Shown: positions 19,080-31,389, numbered from the stretch's first letter. The stretch is 64,000 nucleotides of DNA from Aquatica leii (GCA_035610365.1 CM069435.1:91111389-91175388); one strand, 5' to 3'. Notes: generated from the letters alone by a model not told the origin. Program-made: numbers and translations.

Positions 19080-20040
19080 ACCGTATACAAGTGTACCGTA
19101 GATCAAGACCAATATTAGATAATGTTACCGATGGAATGAAAAGTGCCCTAAGACGTATTGTGCATCCGTTCTTTTTATCTAATGAACAATCAACAGACTT
19201 GTATTATCGAAGAAGATAATTTGCCAAACTTTAAAGAAAGTACGTTACGAACATTATTGAAAGAAATTGGGTTTAGGTTAGTTAAACGAAAGTGGTGTTT
19301 GTAATATACGTTATTTTATATGTACAGAAAAAGTAATCGCAACAAAAAAAATATGTCATAGCACGAAGAAGAAGATTTGATAAGAAAGAGGGCAAGAAAA
19401 TATATTATTTGGACGAAACTGGGGTTTATGCTGGTCATGTTACTAGAAAAATTTGGACAGATATACAACAATTGAAACAGCACGGCAAGCCTTCATTTCT
19501 GAATTATCTACTGGACTCAAGAATCCTTCTGGTAAAGGCAAACGATTAATTGTGTTGCGTATAGGATCAGATACAGGATTTGTTGAAAATAATTCCATAT
19601 TTTCGAATCGAAAAAGCTATCGACTACCACGAAGAAATGAATTCTGGAGTATTCAAAAACTGGTTTGAGTCGCTGCTAAGTAACTTAGAAAAAGGTGCTG
19701 TAATAGTGTTAGATAATGCTTCATATCATAGTAGAAAAGTAGATAAAATCCAACTTCCGCAACTAAAAAAGCTAATATACAAGATTGGTTGACAAGTATA
19801 AATCAATTGAATTTGAGGAAGACATGGTTAAAGCAGAACTTTTAGCACTTGTCAAGAAAAACATTTCAGCAGCAAAGCCTGTGGTGGATGAAATTGCAAA
19901 AACCAGTAAACGAGTTGCCACGATTACCACCGTATAACTGTGGGTTGAATCCCATTGAATTAATGTGGGCACAAATGAAAGGGAAAGTTGCTAGAAAAAG
20001 TACAAGCTGTTAAAAATCTATTTCTTGAAGCAGTAGAGTA
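19080..20040 (+). pseudogene. Decayed DDE transposase (Tc1/mariner, IS630-related arthropod type)
   Basis: Recognisable blocks in order: an N-terminal helix-turn-helix-like region (LRRIVHPFFLSNEQ, then NLPNFKESTLRTLLKEIGF), the first catalytic Asp in YYLDETGVYAGHV, a conserved TGLKNPSGKGKRLIVLRIGS block, a DYHEEMNSGVFKNWF block, the second Asp in IVLDNASYHSRK, and the Glu in GLNPIELMWAQMKGKVA. All three DDE residues can still be read. The gene is in several frames with stops (for example between the KWC and RFDKKEG segments, and around the GFVENN and DYHEEM blocks), so it cannot encode an active enzyme. Family membership is secure; function is lost. Confidence 0.9.
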
Positions 20041-20389
20041 TGCAAGGTATGCACCGATCAGTTGATAAAGCGTGATATCTAATTGTGAATAATATGGTAA
20101 TAGATTCAAAAGGTGTATTTTTGGGTAAAGAATATGGTTATTTAACAACTTTTCCAGATGGTAAGTTCGAAAAGATTAACGTATAGTTGTTCCTAATTAG
20201 ATCAATTTACTTATAGGTGAAACTGGTAGAAGCAAAATATTTGCACACGGGAAGATGCTGTGAAGATAGATAAGACGTTATATATCATTATATATTGAAT
20301 ATAGTAATGAAGAGATCAAATCGAAAACTAAACATTATAATTACAGTGGAACTTGAAAGAGGATGTTGCAACATCGAGTCTATCTTAAA

Positions 20390-22200
20390 CAACCTGTATA
20401 GCACCATGACACTAAGGCCCTTATTTCTCTATCTCTTATTGTGTTTGGTTCTAATATTGTTCTCATAATTTTCCGTTCTATGATTTTTAGGTCTTCTTCT
20501 TCTTTTTGTTTATTATCGCTATTGTTTCCAACGCATAGGTTATGATGGGTCGTATCAGGATCTTATAGAATTTAAATAAATAAAAGCGTTAAGCTTTGCT
20601 TTTTAGTAGAGTTTTATTTCTGCCGTATGCCTGATTTCCTTTCCGCAATTTCTCTTTCACTTTGTTCTCCTCGGTTTGTTCCATCGTACCTTCCTCTCAA
20701 AAATATATTTTTAAGTAATTTTCTGCGTGCTCGTGTTCTTTTCCTATCGTTATGTATTTTGTTTTTACTTCGTTTATTTTCATATTAAATTTTTTTGCTT
20801 GTTTGTCTAGTTGGTCTAAAGTTGTAATATCTTCCTTCTTATTCTCTATGATTGCTGTCATCTGCCTACGCTATTATTTGTATTTGGTTGCTCATGATAT
20901 TTTTCTAATCTAATTTAGCTCTTCGTATAGTATATTAAAACACAAGTTACAGAATGAACGCACTTCAATCACGAGACCGCGTTTCATACACGAGCCGCGC
21001 AGCGGTGAGTTTATTAAGCGGTCGAGTGATTGAAACGTATTCTATGACGTGTGCTTTATACGATTTTCTCTATTTCGATACAATATTTAATATTTTTCGT
21101 ATAATTTTAATTTTTAAAACAATATTGGGAAATTTATATTTTACTGAATTGGCAGCACTTACACTTTGACATATTGAAATTTATGTGTTAACCTAAAATC
21201 TCATACAAAATTTTCTCTTTATACCTTTATAAGTAAATAACTTTGAATTAATAGGACGTTTTTATTTTATCTTGGCATCAAAATTTGAATTTCAATTGTT
21301 AACTTCCAATAATTTTGATTTCTTTTTCATGTAACGTCAACTTACGATGCAGAGATACTAACTTTGAAAAAACTAACATTACTAAAATTCGTGTAAGAAT
21401 TGGCTTATTCTTACACGGATTTTAGTGTAAGAATCGCTAATTCTGATGTTGAAATAGAGAATAATGCTTTCTAGTACTAGATTGAATATGGATGGAGATA
21501 AGGTGTCCCCTTATTTCACTCCTTTATTTATTACAAAACATTTAGTTGTTGCTCCTTGGAATCTCACTTGCTTATTTCTATTTATTAAGGTTATTTTTAA
21601 CAGTGCTAATAGTTTTCCAAGTATTCCTAAGTGTTCTAGTTCTCTTATTAGCTCTTTCCTGCTCACTGAATCAAAGACCAATTTAAAATCTATGAATATA
21701 ATATGTGTTTTTGAATTATTTGATTTCCCAAGTATATTTTGAGCATGTGTTCTTAGCTTTTTGTTCATTAGATTTTCCAAGAGTTTATAGGTGATGCTTT
21801 ACAGAGATACTATCTTGTAGTTTTTGTAGTTTTTCCCCCCGTTTTTATATATTTGGATTATTATACCAGTCCTTGATCATCTTGCTTCGTCTCCATATTT
21901 GTTTGATTAAGTGACATATCTGTGCGTTTATGTGCTGTCCTTTTAGAGTTCTCTGGCTCGATCTCGTCTTGCCCCTGTGCTTTGCTATTTTTTAATTTTC
22001 TTATTTCTTCTTGTATTTTTTCGTATTTGGGGCAGTTCTTTTCTTCATGATCTAGCTGTCTTTCTTCCGTTTACATTTCCCCTTCTTTTGTATATAGCGT
22101 TTCTTGGTAGTGTTGTTTCCATATGTCGCTCAAGTTTTGTAGTTCATTTTGTATTTTGCTGATTTTGTCTTTGATTCCTCTGTTTTTATCTAGTGAAAGT
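20390..22200 (-). pseudogene. LINE reverse-transcriptase fragment nested in the Tc1/mariner element
   Basis: On the minus strand, 21780-21511 reads as a non-LTR reverse transcriptase: IIFIDFKLVFDSVSRKEL, then ELEHLGILGKLLALLK and QVRFQGATTKCF. It continues to GDTLSPSIFNLVLE near 21470. After an interruption, 20930-20400 resembles the usual downstream part (LDQLDKQAKKFNMKINEVKT, then ILIRPIITYALETIAIT, a diverged form of the common RPIVTYGAEAWTLT block). It is broken by stops and frame changes. A foreign block of about 520 bp lies between 20936 and 21455. The clade (RTE- or CR1-like) cannot be settled by eye. Confidence 0.85.
20936..21455. mobile_element. Unidentified insertion inside the LINE fragment, with two hairpins
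   Basis: This block interrupts recognisable LINE sequence. It contains an imperfect inverted pair at 20952-20980 and 21018-21042 (TTCAATCAC...GACCGC against GCGGTCGAGTGATTGAA). It also holds a near-perfect 20-base hairpin at 21381-21400 and 21407-21426 (ACTAAAATTCGTGTAAGAAT) with a six-base loop. Boundaries are approximate and no family was recognised; two small MITEs in series are possible. Confidence 0.45.
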
Positions 22201-22585
22201 AAATTCTTTGAAAACGTAATAGCTTTGTAATACTAATTTACTGTTTTAGTATATAAGATATAAATTTTACAATAATTGTAATGATTTTTAATAAACAATA
22301 TAATTGCTATTTTGAAGTTCTAATTTTTTTGTAGATAAACTTCAAGTTTGTTAATCTTATTTATTATTTGTCATTGAAAATAAATAAATTTATTGATCTA
22401 ATAAAAAAATAATTTAATTACCGCATAGGCAACCAACAATACAGATATGCGTATGCATTTTGATTATTCGTGTATGTAAATCTGACTTGACATAATTCCG
22501 CCTCTTTTTTTAGTGGGCGGGACTTATTTCTATCTATTCAGCAAGTCTAGTATAGTGGTGTCAAGTGTCGGGTTGCAATCTGAAC

Positions 22586-23428
22586 CAGTGGCGGTTTCTC
22601 TATTAGGTCATTCAGACAATGATCCTCCAAAATCAATAAGAAATGTATTTTATTTACTTTAAAATTACAGAAAATTCGCTTTTAAATTAAATTATCAGCG
22701 TTTGAATTTCAATTTTCATTGTAAGCGCAACAGATGCGAAAACAAACGAATTCACAATGTAGCTGAATCGTAAATGATTGTTATTGTAGTCAAAAGTGAA
22801 ACACGCATTATACAATTTCAAGCGAATTAGAAAAAGAGAACTAAATGCTTCCTGCGGTTGTCAGCCGGGTCCAATTTTTCACGTACTCAGTGCAATGCTT
22901 ACGTCACCTTACGTCATTTATTATTATCTCCGGATACCTGTTTGTAAAACAAAGATGCTGTAATACACATTTTTTATCACATACGACAAACTTTGCACTC
23001 GATTTTTTAGTTGTTTGATAATATTCGTTTAGTTAAAAGAAAAATAATTGTTTTAAGTACACATTTTGTTTCATAATGGCGGTAGTACAAAGAATCTATA
23101 TGTGATTTATCAAATTGGAATTGTAGATGTGAAGAAACTAATAGATTTTACTGTTTTGTATGTTTGCTATTTTCACACGATTCATTATGATGTAAAAATG
23201 GTGTTACCGATTTAAAACATTTAAAAGAAAAACTGAAAAAGTACTCTTTATCTGCGGATCACATGAAAAATTCGATCGATCATTTTGCTAATTGTAAAGA
23301 TAGATGAATAGATCTTAAATATAAATCGATTTAATGCAAAAAATTTTTTTTTTACTTTTTGTGCTAGTTGCGTTTTCTGATTATTTTAAATATGATCCTC
23401 TGGTATGATTGACCACCAACCGCCACTG
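22586..23428. mobile_element. hAT-type non-autonomous element, 843 bp
   Basis: Starts CAGTGGCGGTTTC and ends ACCGCCACTG, with exact 8-bp duplications ATCTGAAC at 22578-22585 and 23429-23436. No transposase is recognised inside. The left subterminal phrase AATGATCCTCCAAAATCAAT is shared with the 147-bp MITE at 5831, so they belong to one family. It is inserted in sequence that appears to belong to the end of the Gypsy-type fossil. Confidence 0.94.
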
Positions 23429-23436
23429 ATCTGAAC

Positions 23437-26250
23437 GTGTAAATAAACAAAGAAGTGATTAGTACGTGCTCGCGTGTGTGCTTGTTTCTTGCAGCTCCTT
23501 AAACTTTTTTTTATCAGTGTATTAAATAATTATATTTATGTATACAATGATGGCAGTTTAAAAGCGTATATATTCGCAAAAAGTAAGCATAGATGCCAAA
23601 CTATTTGAATTTTTCGAATCAGTCAAAAATGATCAAGAATCGACGAATAAAAATATGAAAGGAAAACTGTCAAACTATTCTCAGAAAATGAAAGAAAAAC
23701 TGTCTGAACATTCTCAGAAAATAGAAGAAAATGTTAAAAACTTTAGAACAAAATTACAAAAAGTATTGAAAATAGAATAAAAACTATCGAAAAAGTTGTT
23801 CTTCGATAGTTTTTATAGATAGTTAGATAGTTTTATACGTTAGTGTTGAAAATTAGATTAAGGCTGTTCACAAAGAAACATAAGCACTTATTTTTTTTAT
23901 ATTTAAGAGAAAAAATGTGCAATAAATCTAAACAAAATTTAAAAACAAATTAGGCGAAGCTGCTTAGAAAAGTTACGAACTTAACATAGTAAAGAAACAC
24001 CTCACAAGTTTAAAGTTCTACCTATAAATTTTAATGGAGAAGTTTCTTAGTCAACATATTACAAGCGGTTTAAAGTCGCAGTCACAGCTAATGATGGTTG
24101 GAGCAACGAGCAGAAAGCTACGTTTCTAATCGTGGCCTTACGTGAATGAGCGCTTAGAATTTTTAGACTGTTCCTGGCCACATTTAAGAAAATTACGAAT
24201 TTTAAATTCACATTTGGAAAGGAGATATTAAGATGCTCATCTGTAATAAGTATATCGAGTTGAAATAAAAAACACGTTCAAAAAGCTGCAGAGAATTTGC
24301 AATAGTTTAGAAATGACATCGTTTGCGTATCCTACGGCGCCAGATAGCTTTCTGGAACAATTGGGTATACAGGTTTTTGTAGACGGAGTTCAAAACAACA
24401 AAACGCAGTTGACAGTTGACGCTTTAGTGCGTACGTTGGAGTTTAAAGCAGCAAAACAGACAGTGCACCGAGGTAGCAACAAGGTCCGTTGTGCTACAAA
24501 GGTACCCGCACAAACATAAGACAGCATCGAAGAAATAGCGCGACGAATACTTCAGAAAAGAGGAGTGACAATCAACGGTGAAATAGGCCACGTACCACGA
24601 CACTGCTTAGTCTAAGAAGAGAACAAAAATAGCATTCAAAAGCCTAAAACGAGTTGAGCAAAAGAAACAAAAGTTACCTTCATCTAGCCATGCACCGGAA
24701 ATCCTTCCAATTGGCATCAGTTATGGAGCAATTGCACAGCATTTATCTCGATAACAAGATCAATAGAAGAAATGTTCAGTTACTGGTTGATACGAGAGCG
24801 ACGATGAAGACCACCATTCGTCCTGATACCTCACTGTAAAATGAGAAGACAGGCGAAGAAATATGTACCCACTGACAAGTAAAAGTAACCATTGGTTTGG
24901 AAAAGTACTGGTAGCCGACATCACGAAACAAGTTAAATTTTGTGAATGGACGTTATAAAAAAAAGTATGGGTTTCATTTGGATATGAAGATTAAAGAAAT
25001 GCTTTTTCATTTATCAGAGACAGGAGCCGTGCGTGTTTTTATTGATTGAAGACATGATTGGAGGACTGAAACTGGTAATAGCACGTCTGGATGGAAATCT
25101 CCGGGAAGGCTACATTTGCGCTATTGAACCAATGGAAGGTGACTTGGTTGAAAAGGGACTACTACTTGGCAGAAAATTTTAGTACGAGTGAAAAAACGAT
25201 GCCAGTAAGGATCTTCAATGTCAACTCAAATCCATAGTAACGTTAACATTGCAGGGCCGTATCCATAATCTGATTCGAGACACAAATACATCCTAGTAGT
25301 GATGAATTATTTGACTAAATGGACGGTGGCTTACGCCATACTCAACCCAGAAGCAACTACAGCCACAGACGTTTTAGTGAAAGACTTTTTTTTGTCGGTT
25401 TGGAGTTCCGTTAGAATTACATTCCAACCAAAATCGCAACTTTGTGTCTGTACTGCTTCAAGAAGTTTGTCAACTGTTGGGAATTAAAAAAAAACTAGGA
25501 CGACGCCTCCTCCATTTTCAATCTGGTGGCTTGAACGGATGAATCGCACAATCGGAAAATATTTATCCAAAGTAATGTCCGAACACCAAAGAGGTTGATT
25601 GTACCTTTTCCTAATGGCATACCGATCATCTGTTCACGAAAGCACAGACCAAACATCATCCTGTGTCATGCTTGGTCCCAAAATACGACTGCATTACGAC
25701 CTATAATTTAGACGAAAAACGGAAACAGAAGTTGCTGGAGAAGATTACGTCAGCAAGTTGATGAAGAGGCTAGACGAAGTACATGAGACGTCTGTAAAAA
25801 CACACAAATTGCAAGCGACAGAATGAAGACCAGATATGACGTGAAAGCAAAAAACGGATGTTTGAACCGGGTGACATAGTGTGATTGTATAATCCCCAAA
25901 GAATACGTGGTTTTCGTCGCCAAAGCTGCGGCATGGGGAGGGCTCGTATGAAGTTGTGCAGTGTAATAATGACGTCATGTCAAGCCAAAAGTAGTTCAAA
26001 TCGATCGCTTATTAGCTGCGCTTAGCCTGTAGTTTGCTGGCGATAACAACATTACCCAAGACCAGGTACGAACCAAAGTAATAACGAGCAGAACCAAGAA
26101 TCAAGTCGATGGAATGAACTTCGATAAGTTTATGAGCATGTCGGGGGGTTCTAGAAAACCGGGCCAGAAAAAGTCCATGAACTGCTACTTCTATGGTCAA
26201 GAAAGTTGCCAAATTAAAAAGAGCTGCCACTATCGCTACTGCCCTTTCTA
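23437..26250 (+). mobile_element. Gypsy-type LTR retroelement fossil, broken
   Basis: In order, on the plus strand: a gag-like N-terminal region with short repeated, probably coiled-coil heptads (23590-23780), a gag core (near 24313-24470, with AYPTAPDSFLEQLGIQVFVD), pol remnants, and an integrase-like segment (near 25290-25660, with NYLTKWTVAYAI). This order and these motifs fit the Ty3/Gypsy group. It is plainly broken by many interruptions and looks old. Terminal repeats were not securely found. Its left end may continue into 17380-17470, separated by the hAT, Tc1/mariner-type and second hAT insertions, which would make those three younger. Confidence 0.8.
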
Positions 26251-27042
26251 TCAGTGCTGTGTTCTGGGACAGGCATTATTTGAGACAAGAAGATTATTTA
26301 AATTTACCGCCATAATTAAAATGGTTCTCATTGGTGGATATTTTGCCAGTTCTGGAAATCAGGTGATTTTTAATATTTATACTACACGATCTACAGTTTA
26401 GTCTGTAATTGCGTAACATTGGACTTTATCAACAATGATAATGTCAAGTATTGTTTCAATCACTATGACGATTTGTAAAATCGATTTTTTTTCATAAATG
26501 ATCGACTCACTTTTTTTAAATATAAATTTATGTATGCGTTGTTTTTCAAGTTTACAATTTTCTAAATTTGATTTTAATTTAAAGTGTTTACGACTTTTTT
26601 TGTATAGAAGTATTACTTGCTATAAAAATTTAATTAGGTGTTTATGTGATGAAATACTTCTACTTCTTGCGTCAGTTGGAGCTTATTTAAAAAGTCGGTT
26701 TCTTTAATCGTAAAATTTGCTTTATTAGCGATAGTACCAATAGATAATTTTATCTTTATCTACCACAAAAGATAAAGTGAATCAGTTTTGAAAAAAACAA
26801 CGTTGTAGATTTTTTTTTGGGTAAACATCAAAAAACTAGTTTGAATTAACAAATCGCACATAGTTTTTTTGAGATGTTTTCTTTTCAAGTTTTTTTATTA
26901 TAACCAGTTCCAGATTTCACAAGTAGATGTCGGTATGTGCGTATTGTTTATAATACCGTTGATAATACTTAATGAACATAATTAATTAATGAATAATTAA
27001 CTAATTGTAACACGTAATGAACGGCGACACTTATTGTCTTAA
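26251..27042. repeat. Tandem duplication, unit A, left part
   Basis: This stretch resembles 32440-33300: TGTAATTGCGTAACATT against TGTAATTGCCTAACATT, AAAAACAACGTTGTAG against AAAAACAACGACGTAG, and GGTGTTTATGTGATGAAATAC against GGTGCTTACGTGACTTAATAC. Together with 31973-32430 it makes one unit of about 1.3 kb, split by the TTAA element. Reading frames in it are AT-rich and unsupported. Confidence 0.75.
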
Positions 27043-28871
27043 GGTAGTAGTCTGGTAACTTGGGTTCAAAAAATCGAAAATTTCTTTTTTGCTTAATTTG
27101 AAAGTACAATGTCTTGAAAATATACTGTGAAAATTTCAGACAGAAATTCGAAATATTTCGGGAGTTATAACGAGTTTCCTAGAGCGCCTCGGAGTCCAAC
27201 ATTTAAGGTCGACCGGCAGCTGCAACCGCTTGGACCCTTCTGCGCGCATTTTTTATACCTGGGTTGACTCTGTTATTCTATTATATATATTTATATATAT
27301 ATATATATACTTATAAATAGCACGTTGTTGAGCCCGATATATTAACAGGTACCCGATGAGCCCGGATCTTTTCGTTGATATACAGGACGTTGATGAGCCC
27401 AATTATATACAAAATATATGTTTAGCGTTCCTTCGCGAGCCCACCAACGTTGCCACTCTATTTGGGCTCATCAAGGTAATTTTTATCTTAAACGAGATTT
27501 ATCTTTTATACTATATAGAGTTAAGCATTTTTCATCTTATGAACTACAAGCCACGACGATTTGAGTTTTGTGTAATTTAATTAAATTAAGATTTTTAAAC
27601 TAACTTCTGCCATCTGACAATATATTTGTAAATAAAGAGCTTACTTATAATTTTTTGGGCAATTTAGTAACCAATGTACAATTTCAGGAAAAACGATAAT
27701 TAATTGAAAATTATTAAGAAAAGTTAAAAAGTTGTACCTGCTTTAGACAAAACAAAATGTTAGTTTTAATATTTTTTGTTACCGATTAGACAGCACGCGG
27801 TTGTTTTAATTATGATCGAATTTAGATTAAACGTATTCGAGTTTGTACTGCTTGAAAATGAACTTTTCAGCAAAGCATTTGCATTTAAGGAGTCCCTCAT
27901 TTTTTTATCACCTACGAATTGATTTTAAATTTTTAAAATTGGTTTTTTAAAAAAACCTTGCCTTATCGGCATCGCATCACGAAAAGTTTATTTGTTTTTT
28001 GGAATCCATGGAATTTTTTTTTAAAGTAAAGATGAGATGTTAGCCGTTCAAAATTACTTACGATAAAGCAATGTCGAATGTTACCAGGGCATACCATGTA
28101 AAAGTCTCTCATTAAAATGATTAGTTAGTATCACAGTTTTGGAAGTTTTCGATTTGTTCAACATATCGTATAGCTTTTATTCTTCTATTTTGTTTTGTTT
28201 GTATAGCTACTGTAATTGAATAGCAGTAGCAGTAGCACAAAAGTGTAGAAATACTATAGAGAATGCGATAAGTAAAATAAAGTGTTATCTTTAATAAAAA
28301 TTGTGCAATTGGATAAAGCTTTTTATAAAAGTTAAATAATTTTTAAAAATTATTTTAGTGTATTACCTTATCAATTTATACTTACTAGGGTGATTTCAAG
28401 AAAAGTAATTGAACGGTCAGTACCTACTTGATTTTTTCATTGGTCTATTATGGTGTAAAATTTAAGTTGTTTTAATAAGTATGAAACCTCCCTTCAAATT
28501 TTATTTTTTCCTTAATGTGCATATTGAATCCACATTAAGAATGTAAATAACTATTGTTCGATTAACAATTGAAATTCTATTTCTAATTCCCTGAAAAATA
28601 CCCCGGTATTTTCTAATTATGGTACTAATTGTAATGACACAGGAAATTGATAATTCCAATAAGACTTTTGTTCTATTCATTAATGTCTTCGTGGTTAACT
28701 TCAAAAATGTTACTATTAGTTCCTCAGTTCAATTTGAAGTGTGTAAATCGTGTGTTATCAAGTGATAAATGAATTCGAGAACTAAAAAAATATACGCAAT
28801 GGCAGTTGATAGTAGCGGTAAGTACATTCTAAGGGTTTTTTTTACTTCTGTTGATGTGAGTGTACGACAGA

Positions 28872-29247
28872 TACTAATATTAAATTATAAGTTGTAGGGG
28901 TTTCGATTTCTGTCAATTTCTTTGTTCTTTATTTAATAATTATAAGAACATGTTAAATGACAACGTTTCGCCGCTTATTAATTCGGCTTTTTAAGTCTAA
29001 AATTAACTATTTTTAATAAAATGTTCAGAAACTTCTTAAAACAGATCATGTGTTATAAAAATATAAAAATTATAACACATGATTTGTTTTTGAACATTTT
29101 ATTAAAAATACTTAATTTTAGACTTGAAAAAACCGAATTAATAAGCGGCGATACGTTGTCATTCAACATGTTTTTATAATTATTAAATAACGTACAAAGA
29201 AATTGACAGAAATCGAAACCCTTACAACGTATAATTCAATTTTTACT
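28872..29247. repeat. Near-perfect ~375-bp palindrome (foldback or MITE)
   Basis: The arms run from about 28872 to 29050 and from about 29070 to 29247, around a short AT centre (TATAAAAATATAAAAATTATA). Shared phrases include TTTCGATTTCTGTCAATTTC, TTATTTAATAATTATAA, CGCCGCTTATTAATTCGG, TTTTTAATAAAATGTTCA and CATGTGTTATAA. Differences are few. A foldback element inserted in the larger transposon is the simplest reading; a transcript across it would form long double-stranded RNA. Confidence 0.88.
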
Positions 29248-30748
29248 AAATTTCTAATACTTTGTCAAAGAACTGAGAGAAAGAAATTATTTGTAAAAAG
29301 TAATTAATAGGTGTAATTTTTGTTTTAAAGGTACTTAAACTACTACATGTTTTTATTTCATGTGGCAACTTATACATGATTTAACCATAAAAATAAAGAA
29401 TTTTTTGAACTTGCAAGACGTACCTACATTTTCAGTAGGTATAGAAATTAGCATTATTATTCCTTGTATAATAGTTATGAATATTAAAACCCTTAATAAT
29501 GAAATTGTTAAAATATTTAGGAGGAAAACCATTTACTATTTTGAAAATAAAAATAAAATATTTAATTTATATTTATTACTAATTGAACACCAATTTAATG
29601 TCTTCAGCATGCAATCGGTAGGTGTGTAGGTACTTACTACATTGCAGAATAATGCGCATTCCTCGGTTTTGTAAATGCTGTAATTTTTGTAAGTTTCATT
29701 TGTTTATTAGATAGTTTATTGAAGAACAGTATTCAAAAATTGGCTTAATTGTTGCGTTTTAAATATTAATAAAAGTACTACTATCGGTTTCAAAAAGTAA
29801 GACACCCGAGTTTAGAATGTTATAATTTTTTTTATTTGGCGTTCGATTGTTTTGATATTTGTCATGAATGTACATTGTACACTGTGTCGCATTTATAATG
29901 GCGTGGTTAAAATCGCATAATATTTACATGATGTGTTAGTTGTTCCCCGTTAATGGCATACATATAAATAAAATAAGATGGCATGGATTTTTCTACTGTA
30001 TGAGAATGTCTTATGACCGTTAATCACCGTATTCTTTGTTTGCATATTTACGTTTAAAATTGAAACTGTTTAATTGTCTGAATTTGCTACTATATTAAAT
30101 ATAGCTATCAAAAAATCACTTTCTATATTAAAAAAACCTATAATGCCAGGTTTGGTAATGTCCAAGTTGCAAACTTTTGGTTTAATAATTAATCTTTCCA
30201 TTACAATAAAGTTTGGTCATTTTGTAACAAAATAAAAGTTACAATAAAAAAGCTTGTTCATATTTTATTTTCAATCTAACTGCCGGTCCCCGAAACTCAT
30301 TTGTTGTGGTTAAAAAAAAAATTAACTGGATATTATTGTCGTTTTCTGATTAGGAAATATTTTAAACTATTTAAACTGTTAAGAAAAAGTAAAAATAAGA
30401 TTTTGACTATTATTGAGTAAAAAGTAATTTAACAGTAATATTATTATTGTAAAATTGTTTGACTTAATTTAAAATCGTTTAAATTTTAGTAACAAAAATA
30501 GGAAGTATTTCCCTGTAATTGTAATCCCGATGGTATTGTTAAGAAAATATGAAGACAACGAGTCGATCTTCTGCTTATGTTTTATACTTAAGCGCGCATT
30601 TCTGCTACTCGAAAAAATGCTGATACATAGAATTATCTAATAAAATCGAATACACGCAGACTATACGTTTTCTGCACGTTATTAGACCCGTTCAACGTTG
30701 CCGCATGCTGGGCCACACAACGTACCGTTCGTAAAGAACGAGAACGTG

Positions 30749-30800
30749 TATATAAAAGAGACCTCTGCAGTGGCCTTGTCCGAACTATTCTGTCTATAGT
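30749..30800 (+). promoter_or_regulatory. Candidate TATA promoter inside the TTAA element
   Basis: The sequence reads GTGTATATAAAAGAGACC, followed about 30 bases on by GGCCTTGTCCGAACTATTC, in a locally GC-richer island (30660-30790). This is the arrangement of a TATA-driven start site about 330 bases upstream of the transposase-like ATG at 31108. It is a pattern match only. Confidence 0.4.
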
Positions 30801-31107
30801 GAATATATTAACGTACCCTTCATGAGCCCGACCTAAAATTCGTATTTACACGTTTCAATGCATTTGATATCATATTTTGACTATATACACATGGATACGT
30901 TGTTGAGCCCGAAAGTGGGCTCAATAACGAATTTTCGGGCTCGAGAGCGTAGTGTTTGTATATTCTACGGGCTCAACAACTACCGGTTTATATGTCTATA
31001 TATATATTTATGTATATATAATATATATTTATTTTAAAGTATATTTAAGTTAAAATTCACAGTACTCTGTTAGTATTTGATCGTACTTTGACACGTAAGC
31101 ATCTAAG

Positions 31108-31389
31108 ATGGATAGGAAAGGAAAAAAACGTGGTACGAGAAGTCCAGGAGATCCAGGCATTAAGCAAAAATTTCACGGTAATAGATACACTGCTGAAAAA
31201 GATGTAACATTTGTGAGCAAGTCTGCTGAAAAATTAAAAAATGAAGAAGATATTGAAGTAGCCATTGATGAGAGCTCAACGTACGCTCTTTCAAGTTTTA
31301 CTTTAGTATTCAGTGCTTTAGAAAGTGTTCTGATTTGGAAAGCTTGCAAGAGTGAAGGCATATTATACGCTCCAGGCATAGACGATTGA
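31108..31389 (+). CDS. N-terminal remnant of a transposase-like protein (93 codons)
   Basis: It starts MDRKGKKRGTRSPGDPG, then KFHGNRYTAEKD, SKSAEKLKNEED and SSFTLVFSALESVLIWKACK. The basic start, the KFHGNR and SKSAEKL phrases and the later FSA-x(7)-CK step resemble, from memory, the N-terminus of arthropod proteins annotated as Mutator-like transposase. The frame stops at 31389, immediately before a strong donor-like CGTAAGTATAAG, and no downstream continuation was recognised before the element end at 31972. It is either a truncated transposase or a short terminal exon. Residue conservation is judged by eye only. Confidence 0.5.
   Translation: MDRKGKKRGTRSPGDPGIKQKFHGNRYTAEKDVTFVSKSAEKLKNEEDIEVAIDESSTYALSSFTLVFSALESVLIWKACKSEGILYAPGIDD

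Larger units (their letters stand above)
18530..22552 (+). mobile_element. Tc1/mariner-type DNA transposon with 40-bp inverted ends, carrying a LINE fragment
   Basis: Left end 18530-18569 (TAGTAGACTTGCCGAATAG...CCCGCCCAC) and right end 22513-22552 match as inverted repeats with about five differences in 40. A TA dinucleotide flanks each end (18528-18529 and 22553-22554), the target duplication of this superfamily. It carries a decayed DDE transposase (19080-20040). A LINE reverse-transcriptase fragment in the opposite orientation occupies roughly 20390-22200, which makes the element unusually long (4023 bp). It lies two bases from the target duplication of the hAT element on its left. Confidence 0.92.

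Noticed and set aside
30715-30745. Heat-shock element in GTTCGTAAAGAACGAGAACG
   Set aside because: The GAA and TTC units are not in the contiguous five-base phasing that HSF sites need.
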